Source: Alphaproteobacteria bacterium
GTDB taxonomy: Bacteria > Pseudomonadota > Alphaproteobacteria > RUG11792
Reading direction: 5' to 3'
Assembly (NCBI GenBank): GCA_017450545.1
Contig: JAFSTL010000098.1
Location: 1-5,220, forward strand
DNA: 5,220 bases
Shown piece by piece: positions 1 to 4,970 of this stretch. Within the stretch, counting starts at the first letter, position 1, and the number at the start of each line of letters is the position of its first letter. Position numbers and translations under genes: made by a program. Below the pieces are notes generated by a model. The model did not search any database, was not told the DNA's origin, and saw only the letters and a program-made list of their open reading frames with translations.

Positions 1-81
1 GATACTGAGTGCGAATATACCGTCTGAGCATTCCCGTAAACGCTAGGTATTCAACCATCTCTAGGCGAACTCATAGCGTGT
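1..81 (+). pseudogene. Decayed 5' coding remnant, copy of the head of the 2059-2592 gene
   Basis: Read from base 8, this stretch encodes the same residues as the gene at 2059-2592 (SxNIPSEHSRKR then VFN), but two lesions break it. An AAG lysine codon has become TAG at 44-46, and one base is missing around 54-58 relative to the second copy, which moves the frame to that of the following open frame. The start of the parent gene lies outside the window. The function is unknown in both copies. The decay is seen directly by aligning the two copies; it is inferred that this copy was once a working gene. Homology reaches the left edge, so the full length of the remnant cannot be judged. Confidence 0.7.
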
Positions 82-128
82 ATGGGGCAAGTCGACGAGT
101 TCCGTAACATCCGTGCACAGTTCATAAC
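1..128 (+). repeat. Diverged long direct repeat, copy 1 (of 2304-2432)
   Basis: This block matches 2304-2432 in the same orientation, with about 17 substitutions and one single-base gap by manual alignment (roughly 86% identical). Similarity stops sharply after the shared CAGTTCATAAC at 118-128; beyond it the two copies have unrelated sequences. The left border lies outside the window. The divergence indicates an old duplication, or two members of a gene family, rather than a recent tandem event. Confidence 0.85.
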
Positions 129-852
129 CCAACGTCTCACCGAAGGCGCCACAATGCAACAAGCAGAGGAAGAATCAAAGGAAATAAACGAGGAGAATAT
201 CAGAAAAACCAAAGAACTAAGAGCTGAAAGGGCAAAGAGTCGCGCTAAGGCTCTTGACAAGATTAATTCGATGCTACCGAATGCTGAAAATCCAGAGATG
301 CGAGCTAGATTAATCAAGCAGTATCTAAACGAACATGGCAAGGAAATCATTGCTGAATCTGAGAGGTATACACTCGGAGAAATCAAAACTGAAGTAGACC
401 TGCACGGTAGTGTCAAAGGCGAGAAAGCGAAGAGTTTCCTGGCAAAGTATGCGGAAGCTGAGATGGTTGCTGAGGATTTTGAGCGGAATACAGAGGAAGG
501 TATTCGAACAATTTATACTGGGCTTGCCGAAGGCTTCATTCACCTGCTGATACCGGGATATTCAGCATATGCAGACGGTGGTTCTCCGAAAGAGGTTATT
601 CAGTCAGCCGGATCCGACATAATCCTGACATACTGCGGTGGCAAGCTGGTCAAACTCGTATGGAAGGTATCGAAAAACATCGGAGCTAAGTTTAGCTCAG
701 TATTGAAGCCGAAAACGACGAAAGTAACGCACAATCTAACAGAAGCAGAACGCAAAGGTTTTAGAGGTGTTCGAGGGAAAATCGAGTTAAAAACACCAAA
801 AGGAATGGGGCGAAAAAATGACAAGTCCGATATACGCAATAAAAAAATATGA
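82..852 (+). CDS. Hypothetical protein, possible truncated polymorphic-toxin-like protein fused to a repeat-derived N-terminus
   Basis: The product is not recognised with certainty. Residues 1-16 come from the duplicated segment (VDEFRNIRAQFIT), and the ATG at 82 exists only because ATATGG in the other copy is ATGGGG here. Residues 20-100 are highly charged and helical, probably coiled coil. Residues 140-205 are hydrophobic and glycine-rich (LLIPGYSAYADGG, then YCGGKLVKLVWK), resembling the pre-toxin linkers of polymorphic toxins or a membrane-associated stretch. The last 45 residues are strongly basic. No signal peptide or catalytic motif is visible. A better translation start may be ATG 154, preceded by GAAGG seven bases upstream, giving 232 residues. 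The gene overlaps the next by 35 bases, a toxin/immunity-like layout. The tail is short for a toxin domain, so the C-terminus may be truncated. The toxin idea is an inference; the alternative is a mosaic pseudogene. Confidence 0.5.
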   Translation: MGQVDEFRNIRAQFITQRLTEGATMQQAEEESKEINEENIRKTKELRAERAKSRAKALDKINSMLPNAENPEMRARLIKQYLNEHGKEIIAESERYTLGEIKTEVDLHGSVKGEKAKSFLAKYAEAEMVAEDFERNTEEGIRTIYTGLAEGFIHLLIPGYSAYADGGSPKEVIQSAGSDIILTYCGGKLVKLVWKVSKNIGAKFSSVLKPKTTKVTHNLTEAERKGFRGVRGKIELKTPKGMGRKNDKSDIRNKKI

Positions 853-1231
853 TCAAATCGTGGCGGATGTTTTTGATATCTTCTGCAAAGATTGGGATCC
901 ATATGATCTGTATAAATACAACGCAGCTAGTGCAATATGTGAATATGAAGAATATTTACCGGATGTAATAAACGTTTTACTATCTGACAAAACTTCAGAT
1001 GAAGTTGAAAAATCGTTTATTCAAATTGTTGCAGATATGTATCATGGAAATCCTGATGATGTCGTCAGGTTGCCTGAAGTTGTGGCAAAGTTGTTACAAC
1101 TTCGTCCTACTTTAAAAAAGTACTTTGCTTTATCACAAATTGAACATTCTAAATATTCGAAAGATGATATAAAACGGTTTGGACAAATAGAAGATGAACT
1201 AAACAGCAACTTGGAATATGCGGATAAATAG
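818..1231 (+). CDS. Small acidic protein, probable immunity-type protein
   Basis: A 137-residue cytosolic-looking protein with no signal peptide or membrane segment. Residues 26-55 carry WDPYDLY followed by EYEEYLPDVINVLL. This pattern (a WDP motif, then an acidic E/DY-x-Y-x-P-x-I-x-x-LL helix) recalls small immunity-like proteins of the DUF1871 type; the match is from memory of the pattern and unproven. It starts inside the end of the preceding gene, and AGGAATGGGG about seven bases upstream of ATG 818 gives a good ribosome site, so it is probably co-expressed with that gene. It is clearly more AT-rich than the upstream block, suggesting a different origin. Downstream it converges on the YoeB-type toxin gene with about 70 bases between. 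If the upstream partner is a broken toxin, this would be an orphan immunity gene. The coding call is firm; the role is tentative. Confidence 0.65.
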   Translation: MTSPIYAIKKYDQIVADVFDIFCKDWDPYDLYKYNAASAICEYEEYLPDVINVLLSDKTSDEVEKSFIQIVADMYHGNPDDVVRLPEVVAKLLQLRPTLKKYFALSQIEHSKYSKDDIKRFGQIEDELNSNLEYADK

Positions 1232-1302
1232 TATAAAAACATGTAATATGATGTTTAATTCAAAATTAATACTCTTCATTAGTGGGGATAACAAGTACCA
1301 CA

Positions 1303-1581
1303 TCAAAAAAATCGTCTGTCATTGTAATGGTTCAAACATCTTAGCATTTTTACGCATTTGGTGTTTACAATTTCATAAACTAATCTGTTTTTCTTATCAA
1401 TTCTCCGTGAATACACCACACTGTCGCAGTACCTAAGACGTTCTGGTTTACCCAAACCATTTGTAGGATGCTTAGCCACATCTAAAGCCAAGTCTCGAAC
1501 TTTTTCAAACAGTTTTCTGTTGTTTTTACGCAACCAATCTATGTCTTCAAGAAAATCGGGGGCATACACAAGTTCAGTCAT
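1303..1581 (-). CDS. yoeB: YoeB/Txe-family toxin (mRNA interferase)
   Basis: A 92-residue RelE-superfamily endoribonuclease of the YoeB/Txe type. Known members bind the ribosome and cut mRNA in the A site, halting translation until the antitoxin is restored. Recognised from the family pattern GLGKPERL ... YSRRIDKKNRLVYEI ... NHY. E47, R66 and H85 align with the catalytic E46, R65 and H83 of E. coli YoeB, so the toxin looks active. The start at base 1581 (MTELVYAPDFLEDIDWL) matches the usual YoeB N-terminus and gives an 8-base overlap with the antitoxin stop (ATGACTGA). An ATG nine bases upstream (1590) would add MFS but has GAAG directly against it, which instead suits the later ATG. The C-terminal tail (NDRRFF) extends past the usual HY end. 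Co-transcribed with the antitoxin; no strong terminator is visible downstream. Confidence 0.9.
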   Translation of the reverse strand: MTELVYAPDFLEDIDWLRKNNRKLFEKVRDLALDVAKHPTNGLGKPERLRYCDSVVYSRRIDKKNRLVYEIVNTKCVKMLRCLNHYNDRRFF

Positions 1582-1804
1582 GGAAAACATCTTCGAATTT
1601 CAGCGATACGGCTTTTTGTCCTAAAGCATGATCGATATACGGCTTCTCGCGCTTGAAATATTCATCAAAAGACTCTTCTTTCGCCAAATGTTCTCTAACC
1701 AAAAACTCTATGGTTTTACTGATGGTTCTTAAATTAACCTTCGCCATCTCCTTCAGCTTTTCTATTACTTCTTCATCAAGCCTTACAGTCAACGTTTTAG
1801 ACAT
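1574..1804 (-). CDS. Ribbon-helix-helix antitoxin of the YoeB-type pair
   Basis: A 76-residue protein whose first half is a ribbon-helix-helix DNA-binding domain: a short strand (KTLTVRLDEE), then two helices ending around REHLAKEE at residue 43. The acidic and aromatic second half (residues 44-76, ESFDEYFKREK ... FEDVFHD) is the likely toxin-neutralising tail. Known systems of this kind neutralise the toxin by direct binding and repress their own promoter as a complex. The gene lies just upstream of the toxin and overlaps it by 8 bases, the standard antitoxin-first order. GAAG seven bases before ATG 1804 is an adequate ribosome site. Canonical YoeB partners (YefM, Axe) are Phd-fold proteins, so an RHH partner is a non-classical pairing. 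The fold is read from sequence pattern only. Confidence 0.85.
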   Translation of the reverse strand: MSKTLTVRLDEEVIEKLKEMAKVNLRTISKTIEFLVREHLAKEESFDEYFKREKPYIDHALGQKAVSLKFEDVFHD

Positions 1805-1831
1805 ATCACTACTTCAATCGAACCTATGTGA

Positions 1832-1867
1832 ATTATATTGCAATATTTTGATGCTTTTGTAAAGCAT
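1832..1867 (-). promoter_or_regulatory. Promoter and palindromic operators of the toxin-antitoxin operon
   Basis: Two palindromes lie just upstream of the antitoxin. ATATTGCAATAT at 1835-1846 is a perfect 12-base palindrome, and ATGCTTT-TGT-AAAGCAT at 1851-1867 has perfect 7-base arms. On the minus strand a TATAAT overlaps the first (1837 to 1832) and a TTTACA overlaps the second (1863 to 1858). Their spacing of 20 is long; a CAATAT-type -10 box at the usual 17 is also possible. RHH antitoxins bind such palindromes in known systems, so autoregulation is the natural inference. The palindromes are directly visible; the promoter boxes are tentative. Confidence 0.6.
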
Positions 1868-1922
1868 TTTATGTGTGTATAAGTTTATAACATATGAGAC
1901 AAAATTTGGCTTGAGGGGACTA

Positions 1923-2081
1923 ATGCGATTTAATGCGACCCAGCTTTTCATACAGTGCGACAATGCTGTGTTTTCAGCGGAACAAATCCGAGCTAAGACC
2001 ATTGAAATGATAGTCAGTGGAGAATTGACACTTGAGAGCTTGCGTGATACTTTTATGAGTGAAAGCAATTTGGACAAATAG
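1923..2081 (+). CDS. Small hypothetical protein (52 aa)
   Basis: The product is not recognised. The 52 residues look like a folded small protein with two helices (SAEQIRAKTIEMIVSG, then ELTLESLRDTFM), no membrane segment and no signal peptide. The start at ATG 1923 is chosen because GAGGGG at 1913-1918 lies four bases upstream, one of the strongest ribosome sites in the window; an in-frame GTG at 1875 has none. Possible promoter elements (TTGTAA at 1857, TATAAG at 1878, spacing 15) overlap the palindrome of the divergent toxin-antitoxin operon, so the two could be co-regulated. Its end overlaps the next open frame by 23 bases in another frame. It could be a regulator or the surviving N-terminus of a frameshifted larger gene. 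Coding call moderate, function unknown. Confidence 0.45.
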   Translation: MRFNATQLFIQCDNAVFSAEQIRAKTIEMIVSGELTLESLRDTFMSESNLDK

Positions 2082-2592
2082 TTACCGTTCTACCCTAAAT
2101 CCTAAGCTTGGTGCTGTGTCTCATTTTCGAGTAGCGGAGGAGGCAGAGATTACCAAGAAAGTCGATGCGTTAGCAGAGCTCGTCGGCACAGAGAAATTTT
2201 ACCTGAAAGTAGGTGGGGTGCTCTACAAAAAAGGAGCAGAGGTTGGGTTAAGACCAGATGGTCTGGTGAGTAACTCAGATGCGGAGCGCATTGAGGCGGA
2301 ACGGATATTAAGCACCAATATACCATCCGAGCATTCCCGTAAACGCAAGGTATTCAATCCGTCTTTAGGTGAACTCATAGCGTGTATATGGCAAGTCGAC
2401 GAGTTTCGTAACATCCGAGCGCAGTTCATAACGAAAGTGCGCGAAAAAGCACTAATAGACTACGCTTCGGATATCAAAACTGCGAAAGACGAAGGCAGAG
2501 AAGAAGAGCGCAAAGAAAACGCAAAAATCATCGCAGAAACCTTCGGGGTGTCTATAGAAAAAGCGGAAGAATTGCTGAAGAAAGGAAAATAA
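2059..2592 (+). CDS. Hypothetical mosaic protein with Rpn-like C-terminal tail
   Basis: A 177-residue protein that appears to be made of parts. Residues 1-125 form an unrecognised domain (KFYLKVGGVLYKKGAEVG, then LRPDGLVSNSDAER, then PSLGELIACIWQVDEFRN). Residues 126-177 (KALIDYASDIKTAKDEGREE followed by GVSIEKAEELLKK) resemble the C-terminal tail of Rpn/PD-(D/E)XK-type transposase-nucleases: a charged helix followed by a small HTH-like element. The nuclease core is absent. The GTG at 2059 is only the first possible start after an in-frame stop at 2056 and has no good ribosome site, so the gene may be N-terminally truncated or depend on the preceding small gene, which it overlaps. Residues 83-125 are duplicated in decayed form at 1-128 with a different tail. 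It is coupled to the next gene by a one-base overlap. Function unknown; it may be non-functional. Confidence 0.5.
   Translation: MKAIWTNSYRSTLNPKLGAVSHFRVAEEAEITKKVDALAELVGTEKFYLKVGGVLYKKGAEVGLRPDGLVSNSDAERIEAERILSTNIPSEHSRKRKVFNPSLGELIACIWQVDEFRNIRAQFITKVREKALIDYASDIKTAKDEGREEERKENAKIIAETFGVSIEKAEELLKKGK
2304..2432 (+). repeat. Diverged long direct repeat, copy 2 (of 1-128)
   Basis: This copy is open through its length and encodes residues 83-125 of the 2059-2592 protein. Similarity to copy 1 stops after CAGTTCATAAC at 2422-2432. The break falls where the protein passes from the unrecognised head to the charged Rpn-like tail, which is what joining of modules would produce. Confidence 0.85.
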
Positions 2593-3125
2593 TGATACTA
2601 ACGCGTATAAAAACTCTAAAAGATTTCGTGTACAACTATAATAGAGATATTATGCTTCTCAAATGTATACTTCAGCCACTAACGCCAGGGCTTGAAGAAT
2701 TTGTGAAAACCGACAAACTGGGAGCAGAGCTACGGGAAAAAGCATTCCAGAAGCTCTCCGACACCTTATCCAAAAATGACGATACGCTTTGGACATGGGA
2801 AAAAACCATCCGCGATGAGTTTCAGGACTTATACCGCTGGATTAGTAGCTATACGATAGGGTATGGAGTAAGCGCAGAATTAACTCAAGAAGAGGCAATA
2901 AATCAAAAGTTACTTAAACAAGGCTTAGAACAACGAGATTTAGAAAATCTAATACATATCGATCCACAAGAATGGCAAGACTATAAGCAAGAATACGAAA
3001 AAGAAATGGAAGAAGAGCGCAAGAAGAATGCACTTGCTATGCAAGCTGAGGGATTTGATAACAATCTTATCGCAAAATGTCTCGGTATTACTGAGGAGGA
3101 AGTAGAAAAGCTTCTCAAAGAGTAG
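2592..3125 (+). CDS. Hypothetical protein with Rpn-like helical C-terminal tail
   Basis: A 177-residue, largely helical protein. Residues 1-40 contain hydrophobic and aromatic stretches (DFVYNYNRDIMLLKCILQPL). Residues 60-90 are tryptophan- and acid-rich (LWTWEKTIRDEF, DLYRWISSY). Residues 128-147 form a charged coil (YKQEYEKEMEEERKK), and residues 148-177 (ALAMQAEGFDNNLIAKCLGI, then TEEEVEKLLKE) match the 'ALAxxAEGFDxxLIAKxTGL + EEIEKL' tail of Rpn/PD-(D/E)XK-type transposases. No nuclease core is seen, so this may be a remnant or a tail-only protein. ATG 2592 overlaps the previous stop (TAATG) and AAAGGA lies six bases upstream, suggesting translational coupling. The charged tail parallels that of the upstream gene, so the two may be distant duplicates there. 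The 3' end overlaps the convergent recombinase gene by 11 bases. Function unknown. Confidence 0.6.
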   Translation: MILTRIKTLKDFVYNYNRDIMLLKCILQPLTPGLEEFVKTDKLGAELREKAFQKLSDTLSKNDDTLWTWEKTIRDEFQDLYRWISSYTIGYGVSAELTQEEAINQKLLKQGLEQRDLENLIHIDPQEWQDYKQEYEKEMEEERKKNALAMQAEGFDNNLIAKCLGITEEEVEKLLKE

Positions 3126-3687
3126 GCATTGCGGATTTCATACGCACCAATGTTGCTTTGCTGATGCCGGTCATGTTGGCTACCTGTCTATAGGAATGCG
3201 TTTTTAACAAATCCAGTGCGTGCGCTGTTTGCGCTTTGTTATATTTCCGTGGTCTACCTTCTCGATACTCCGGGTTTTGCCTTGCGATATGCTTGCCCTC
3301 CTGAGTACGCTGGATAATCATATCTCGCTCCCATTCAGCAAGCGAAAGCATAATATTTCGAATGAGTTTACCGGTCGGCGTATTATCTATCACGCCCATA
3401 TTAAGTACGTTTACCGTTATTCCGCATTCATTGAGCGTATCTATTAATTCAATGCCCTGCTTCAGATTTCGAGCAATTCTGTCTAACTTCGTCACAACGA
3501 TAGTATCGCCGAATTGCATCTGCGCCAGAAGCCGGTCTAGCTCTGGGCGCTCAGTTACCGTCCCGGTAAACGCATCAGAAAAAATTTTCTCAGCCCCGGT
3601 TTTCCGTAATTCCAGTGATTGCGACTCAAGACTGTTACCATCTTTAGCCTGAGCCTGCGTACTTACCCTCGCGTATCCGTATATCAT
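3115..3687 (-). CDS. Small serine recombinase (resolvase/DNA invertase family)
   Basis: A complete 190-residue site-specific recombinase of the Tn3-resolvase/invertase type; such enzymes cut and rejoin two short sites through a covalent 5'-phosphoserine link to resolve cointegrates or invert DNA. The N-terminal catalytic domain (about 1-140) has MIYGYARVST with Arg7 and nucleophile Ser9, Arg47 in TERPEL, KLDRIARN with Asp69, Arg70 and Arg73, and AEWERD with Glu120-Arg121, matching the essential residues of gamma-delta resolvase. A C-terminal helix-turn-helix (about 148-186, SYRQVANMTGISKATLVRM) binds the site. The start at 3687 is preferred over ATG 3699 because the family begins MIYGYARVS and GAGAGGG lies just before it. 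The gene is divergent from fic and converges on the previous gene. It cannot be said from sequence whether it acts as resolvase or invertase. Confidence 0.95.
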   Translation of the reverse strand: MIYGYARVSTQAQAKDGNSLESQSLELRKTGAEKIFSDAFTGTVTERPELDRLLAQMQFGDTIVVTKLDRIARNLKQGIELIDTLNECGITVNVLNMGVIDNTPTGKLIRNIMLSLAEWERDMIIQRTQEGKHIARQNPEYREGRPRKYNKAQTAHALDLLKTHSYRQVANMTGISKATLVRMKSAMPTL

Positions 3688-3712
3688 TTTCCCTCTCATT
3701 TATAAGCATAAT

Positions 3713-3766
3713 TTTTGAGTACACTAAACATCTTCATTTTCCCACATCTGGGAATCATACTCAAAA
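3713..3766. repeat. Inverted repeats upstream of the recombinase gene, candidate recombination/operator site
   Basis: TTTTGAGTA at 3713-3721 is exactly repeated in inverse at 3758-3766 (TACTCAAAA). Between them a separate short hairpin, TTCCCA-CATC-TGGGAA, occupies 3739-3754. Small serine recombinases usually have their crossover and accessory sites just upstream of their own gene, as pairs of roughly 12-base inverted half-sites, and often repress themselves there. A weak minus-strand promoter (TTGAGT at 3764 to 3759, GAAAAT at 3741 to 3736, spacing 17) would overlap these repeats. The repeats are seen directly; the role is inferred. Confidence 0.5.
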
Positions 3767-3783
3767 CTCTTAAATTGTGAGCA

Positions 3784-3812
3784 TGGCTAACACGTATCAA
3801 ATCGGGTATAAT
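3784..3812 (+). promoter_or_regulatory. Putative promoter of the fic gene
   Basis: A perfect TATAAT at 3807-3812 lies 31 bases before the GTG start of fic. The -35 region at 17-base spacing (TGGCTA, 3784-3789) is poor, and the better TTGTGA at 3775 is too far away (26 bases). The -10 box is good and the -35 weak, so this may be a low-strength or activator-dependent promoter. Confidence 0.4.
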
Positions 3813-3843
3813 TGGATAAGATTACGGATATTGGGAAAGAGTT

Positions 3844-4893
3844 GTGATTGACTTAGCCGGCATAAAAATAACAAACAAGATTTTACAGACTATCTCTGAA
3901 CTCGACAGTTTTAAGAATTCTTGGGCACTGGTTGGAAAAATTTCTCCAGAAAAGTTAGTATCGCTCAAAAAAATTGCCACAATTGAAAGTATTGGCTCTT
4001 CAACAAGGATAGAAGGAGTGACGCTTTCAGATCGGCAAGTTGAAGAATTGCTTTCGAACTTAGAAGTCAAATCTTTTCTTTCTCGAGATGAACGGGAGGT
4101 AGCTGGCTATTCTGAAGCCTGTAATTTGGTTTTTACTTCGCACCAAAATATGAATTTTTCTGAAAATTTAATTAAACAATTACACAAAATTTTGCTGAAA
4201 TTTTCGGATAAAGATATAAGACATGCTGGTGCATATAAAACACTCCCAAACAGAGTTGAGGCATTTGACAGCGCAGGAAACAGTGTTGGAGTTGTATTTG
4301 AGACAGCTTCGCCATTTGATATACCATTTCAGATGGAACAGTTAGTGAATTGGTTTACTGGTCAAATTAAACAAAATGATATCCATCCTTTATTGATTAT
4401 TGGCATATTTATTGTGCACTTTCTAGCAATTCATCCATTTCAAGATGGCAATGGGCGATTATCTCGAATACTTACTGCGCTACTTTTGTTACAATCCGGA
4501 TATACGTACATACCATACAGTTCACTTGAAAGTATTATGGAGAAAAACAAAGAAGCATATTATTTAGCATTAAGAAAAACACAAAATACTCTACAGCACG
4601 AGACAAATTACGAACCATGGCTACTCTTTTTCTTGCAATCGTTATTAAGACAAAAAACTCATTTTGAGACAAAGTTAAATATGGCAAGGCTTAGTGAATT
4701 ATCGAAATTATCAAATCTGTCTCGCCGTATACTGGACATTATTCACGAACATCATGAACTTAACATTAGCGAAATAACTATTTTTGCTGATGCGAATAAA
4801 AACACTGTCAAGAAACACTTGGCACAACTGGTTGCAAATTCATATATAGTAAAATACGGTAAAGGCAAAGCTACAACGTATAAATTGAAATAA
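3844..4893 (+). CDS. fic: Fic family protein, class II protein AMP-transferase (adenylyltransferase)
   Basis: A 349-residue Fic protein, the size and layout of stand-alone class II Fic enzymes such as that of Shewanella. These transfer AMP from ATP to hydroxyl side chains of target proteins. The inhibitory helix motif (S/T)xxxE(G/N) is seen N-terminally as S53-TRI-E57-G58; its glutamate would block productive ATP binding until relieved. The substrate flap lies around 150-170 (FETASPFDIPFQMEQLVNW). The active site is the canonical HPFQDGNGRLSR at 197-208, with catalytic His197 and all phosphate-binding positions intact. A winged helix (about 290-349, RRILDIIHEHHE ... NKNTVKKHLAQLV ... TTYKLK) may bind DNA or a partner. 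The start is GTG 3844, after an in-frame stop at 3817, with GGGAAAGAG at 3833-3841 placed rather close. No separate antitoxin gene is adjacent, as expected for a self-inhibited class II protein. The target is unknown. Confidence 0.93.
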   Translation: MIDLAGIKITNKILQTISELDSFKNSWALVGKISPEKLVSLKKIATIESIGSSTRIEGVTLSDRQVEELLSNLEVKSFLSRDEREVAGYSEACNLVFTSHQNMNFSENLIKQLHKILLKFSDKDIRHAGAYKTLPNRVEAFDSAGNSVGVVFETASPFDIPFQMEQLVNWFTGQIKQNDIHPLLIIGIFIVHFLAIHPFQDGNGRLSRILTALLLLQSGYTYIPYSSLESIMEKNKEAYYLALRKTQNTLQHETNYEPWLLFFLQSLLRQKTHFETKLNMARLSELSKLSNLSRRILDIIHEHHELNISEITIFADANKNTVKKHLAQLVANSYIVKYGKGKATTYKLK

Positions 4894-4970
4894 TTGTTTA
4901 CAGATTTTTATGAATACCTCACGTGCATCAAGTTGTTTCTGCATTTCCAGCAAGTTGTATTAAAATGAAA

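Noticed and set aside
51..902. Minus-strand open frames opposite the 82-852 gene
   Set aside because: They have no ribosome sites and their translations are serine/leucine-rich shadows typical of the reverse of a charged helical gene.
1232..1302. AT-rich inverted repeat TTAATT-CAA-AATTAA and a weak GTGG...CCAC pairing between the convergent genes, considered as a bidirectional terminator
   Set aside because: The first stem has no GC pairs and the second has only four pairs with a long loop and no adjoining T-run, so neither supports an intrinsic terminator.
1923..2081. VbhA-like Fic antitoxin (the ending VSGELTLESLRDTF superficially resembles the VbhA tail)
   Set aside because: It lacks the (S/T)xxxE(G/N) inhibitory motif and lies far from the fic gene, which carries its own inhibitory motif.
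3220..3652. Plus-strand open frames opposite the serine recombinase
   Set aside because: The minus strand encodes a full recombinase with all catalytic residues; the plus-strand frames show no motif and no ribosome site.
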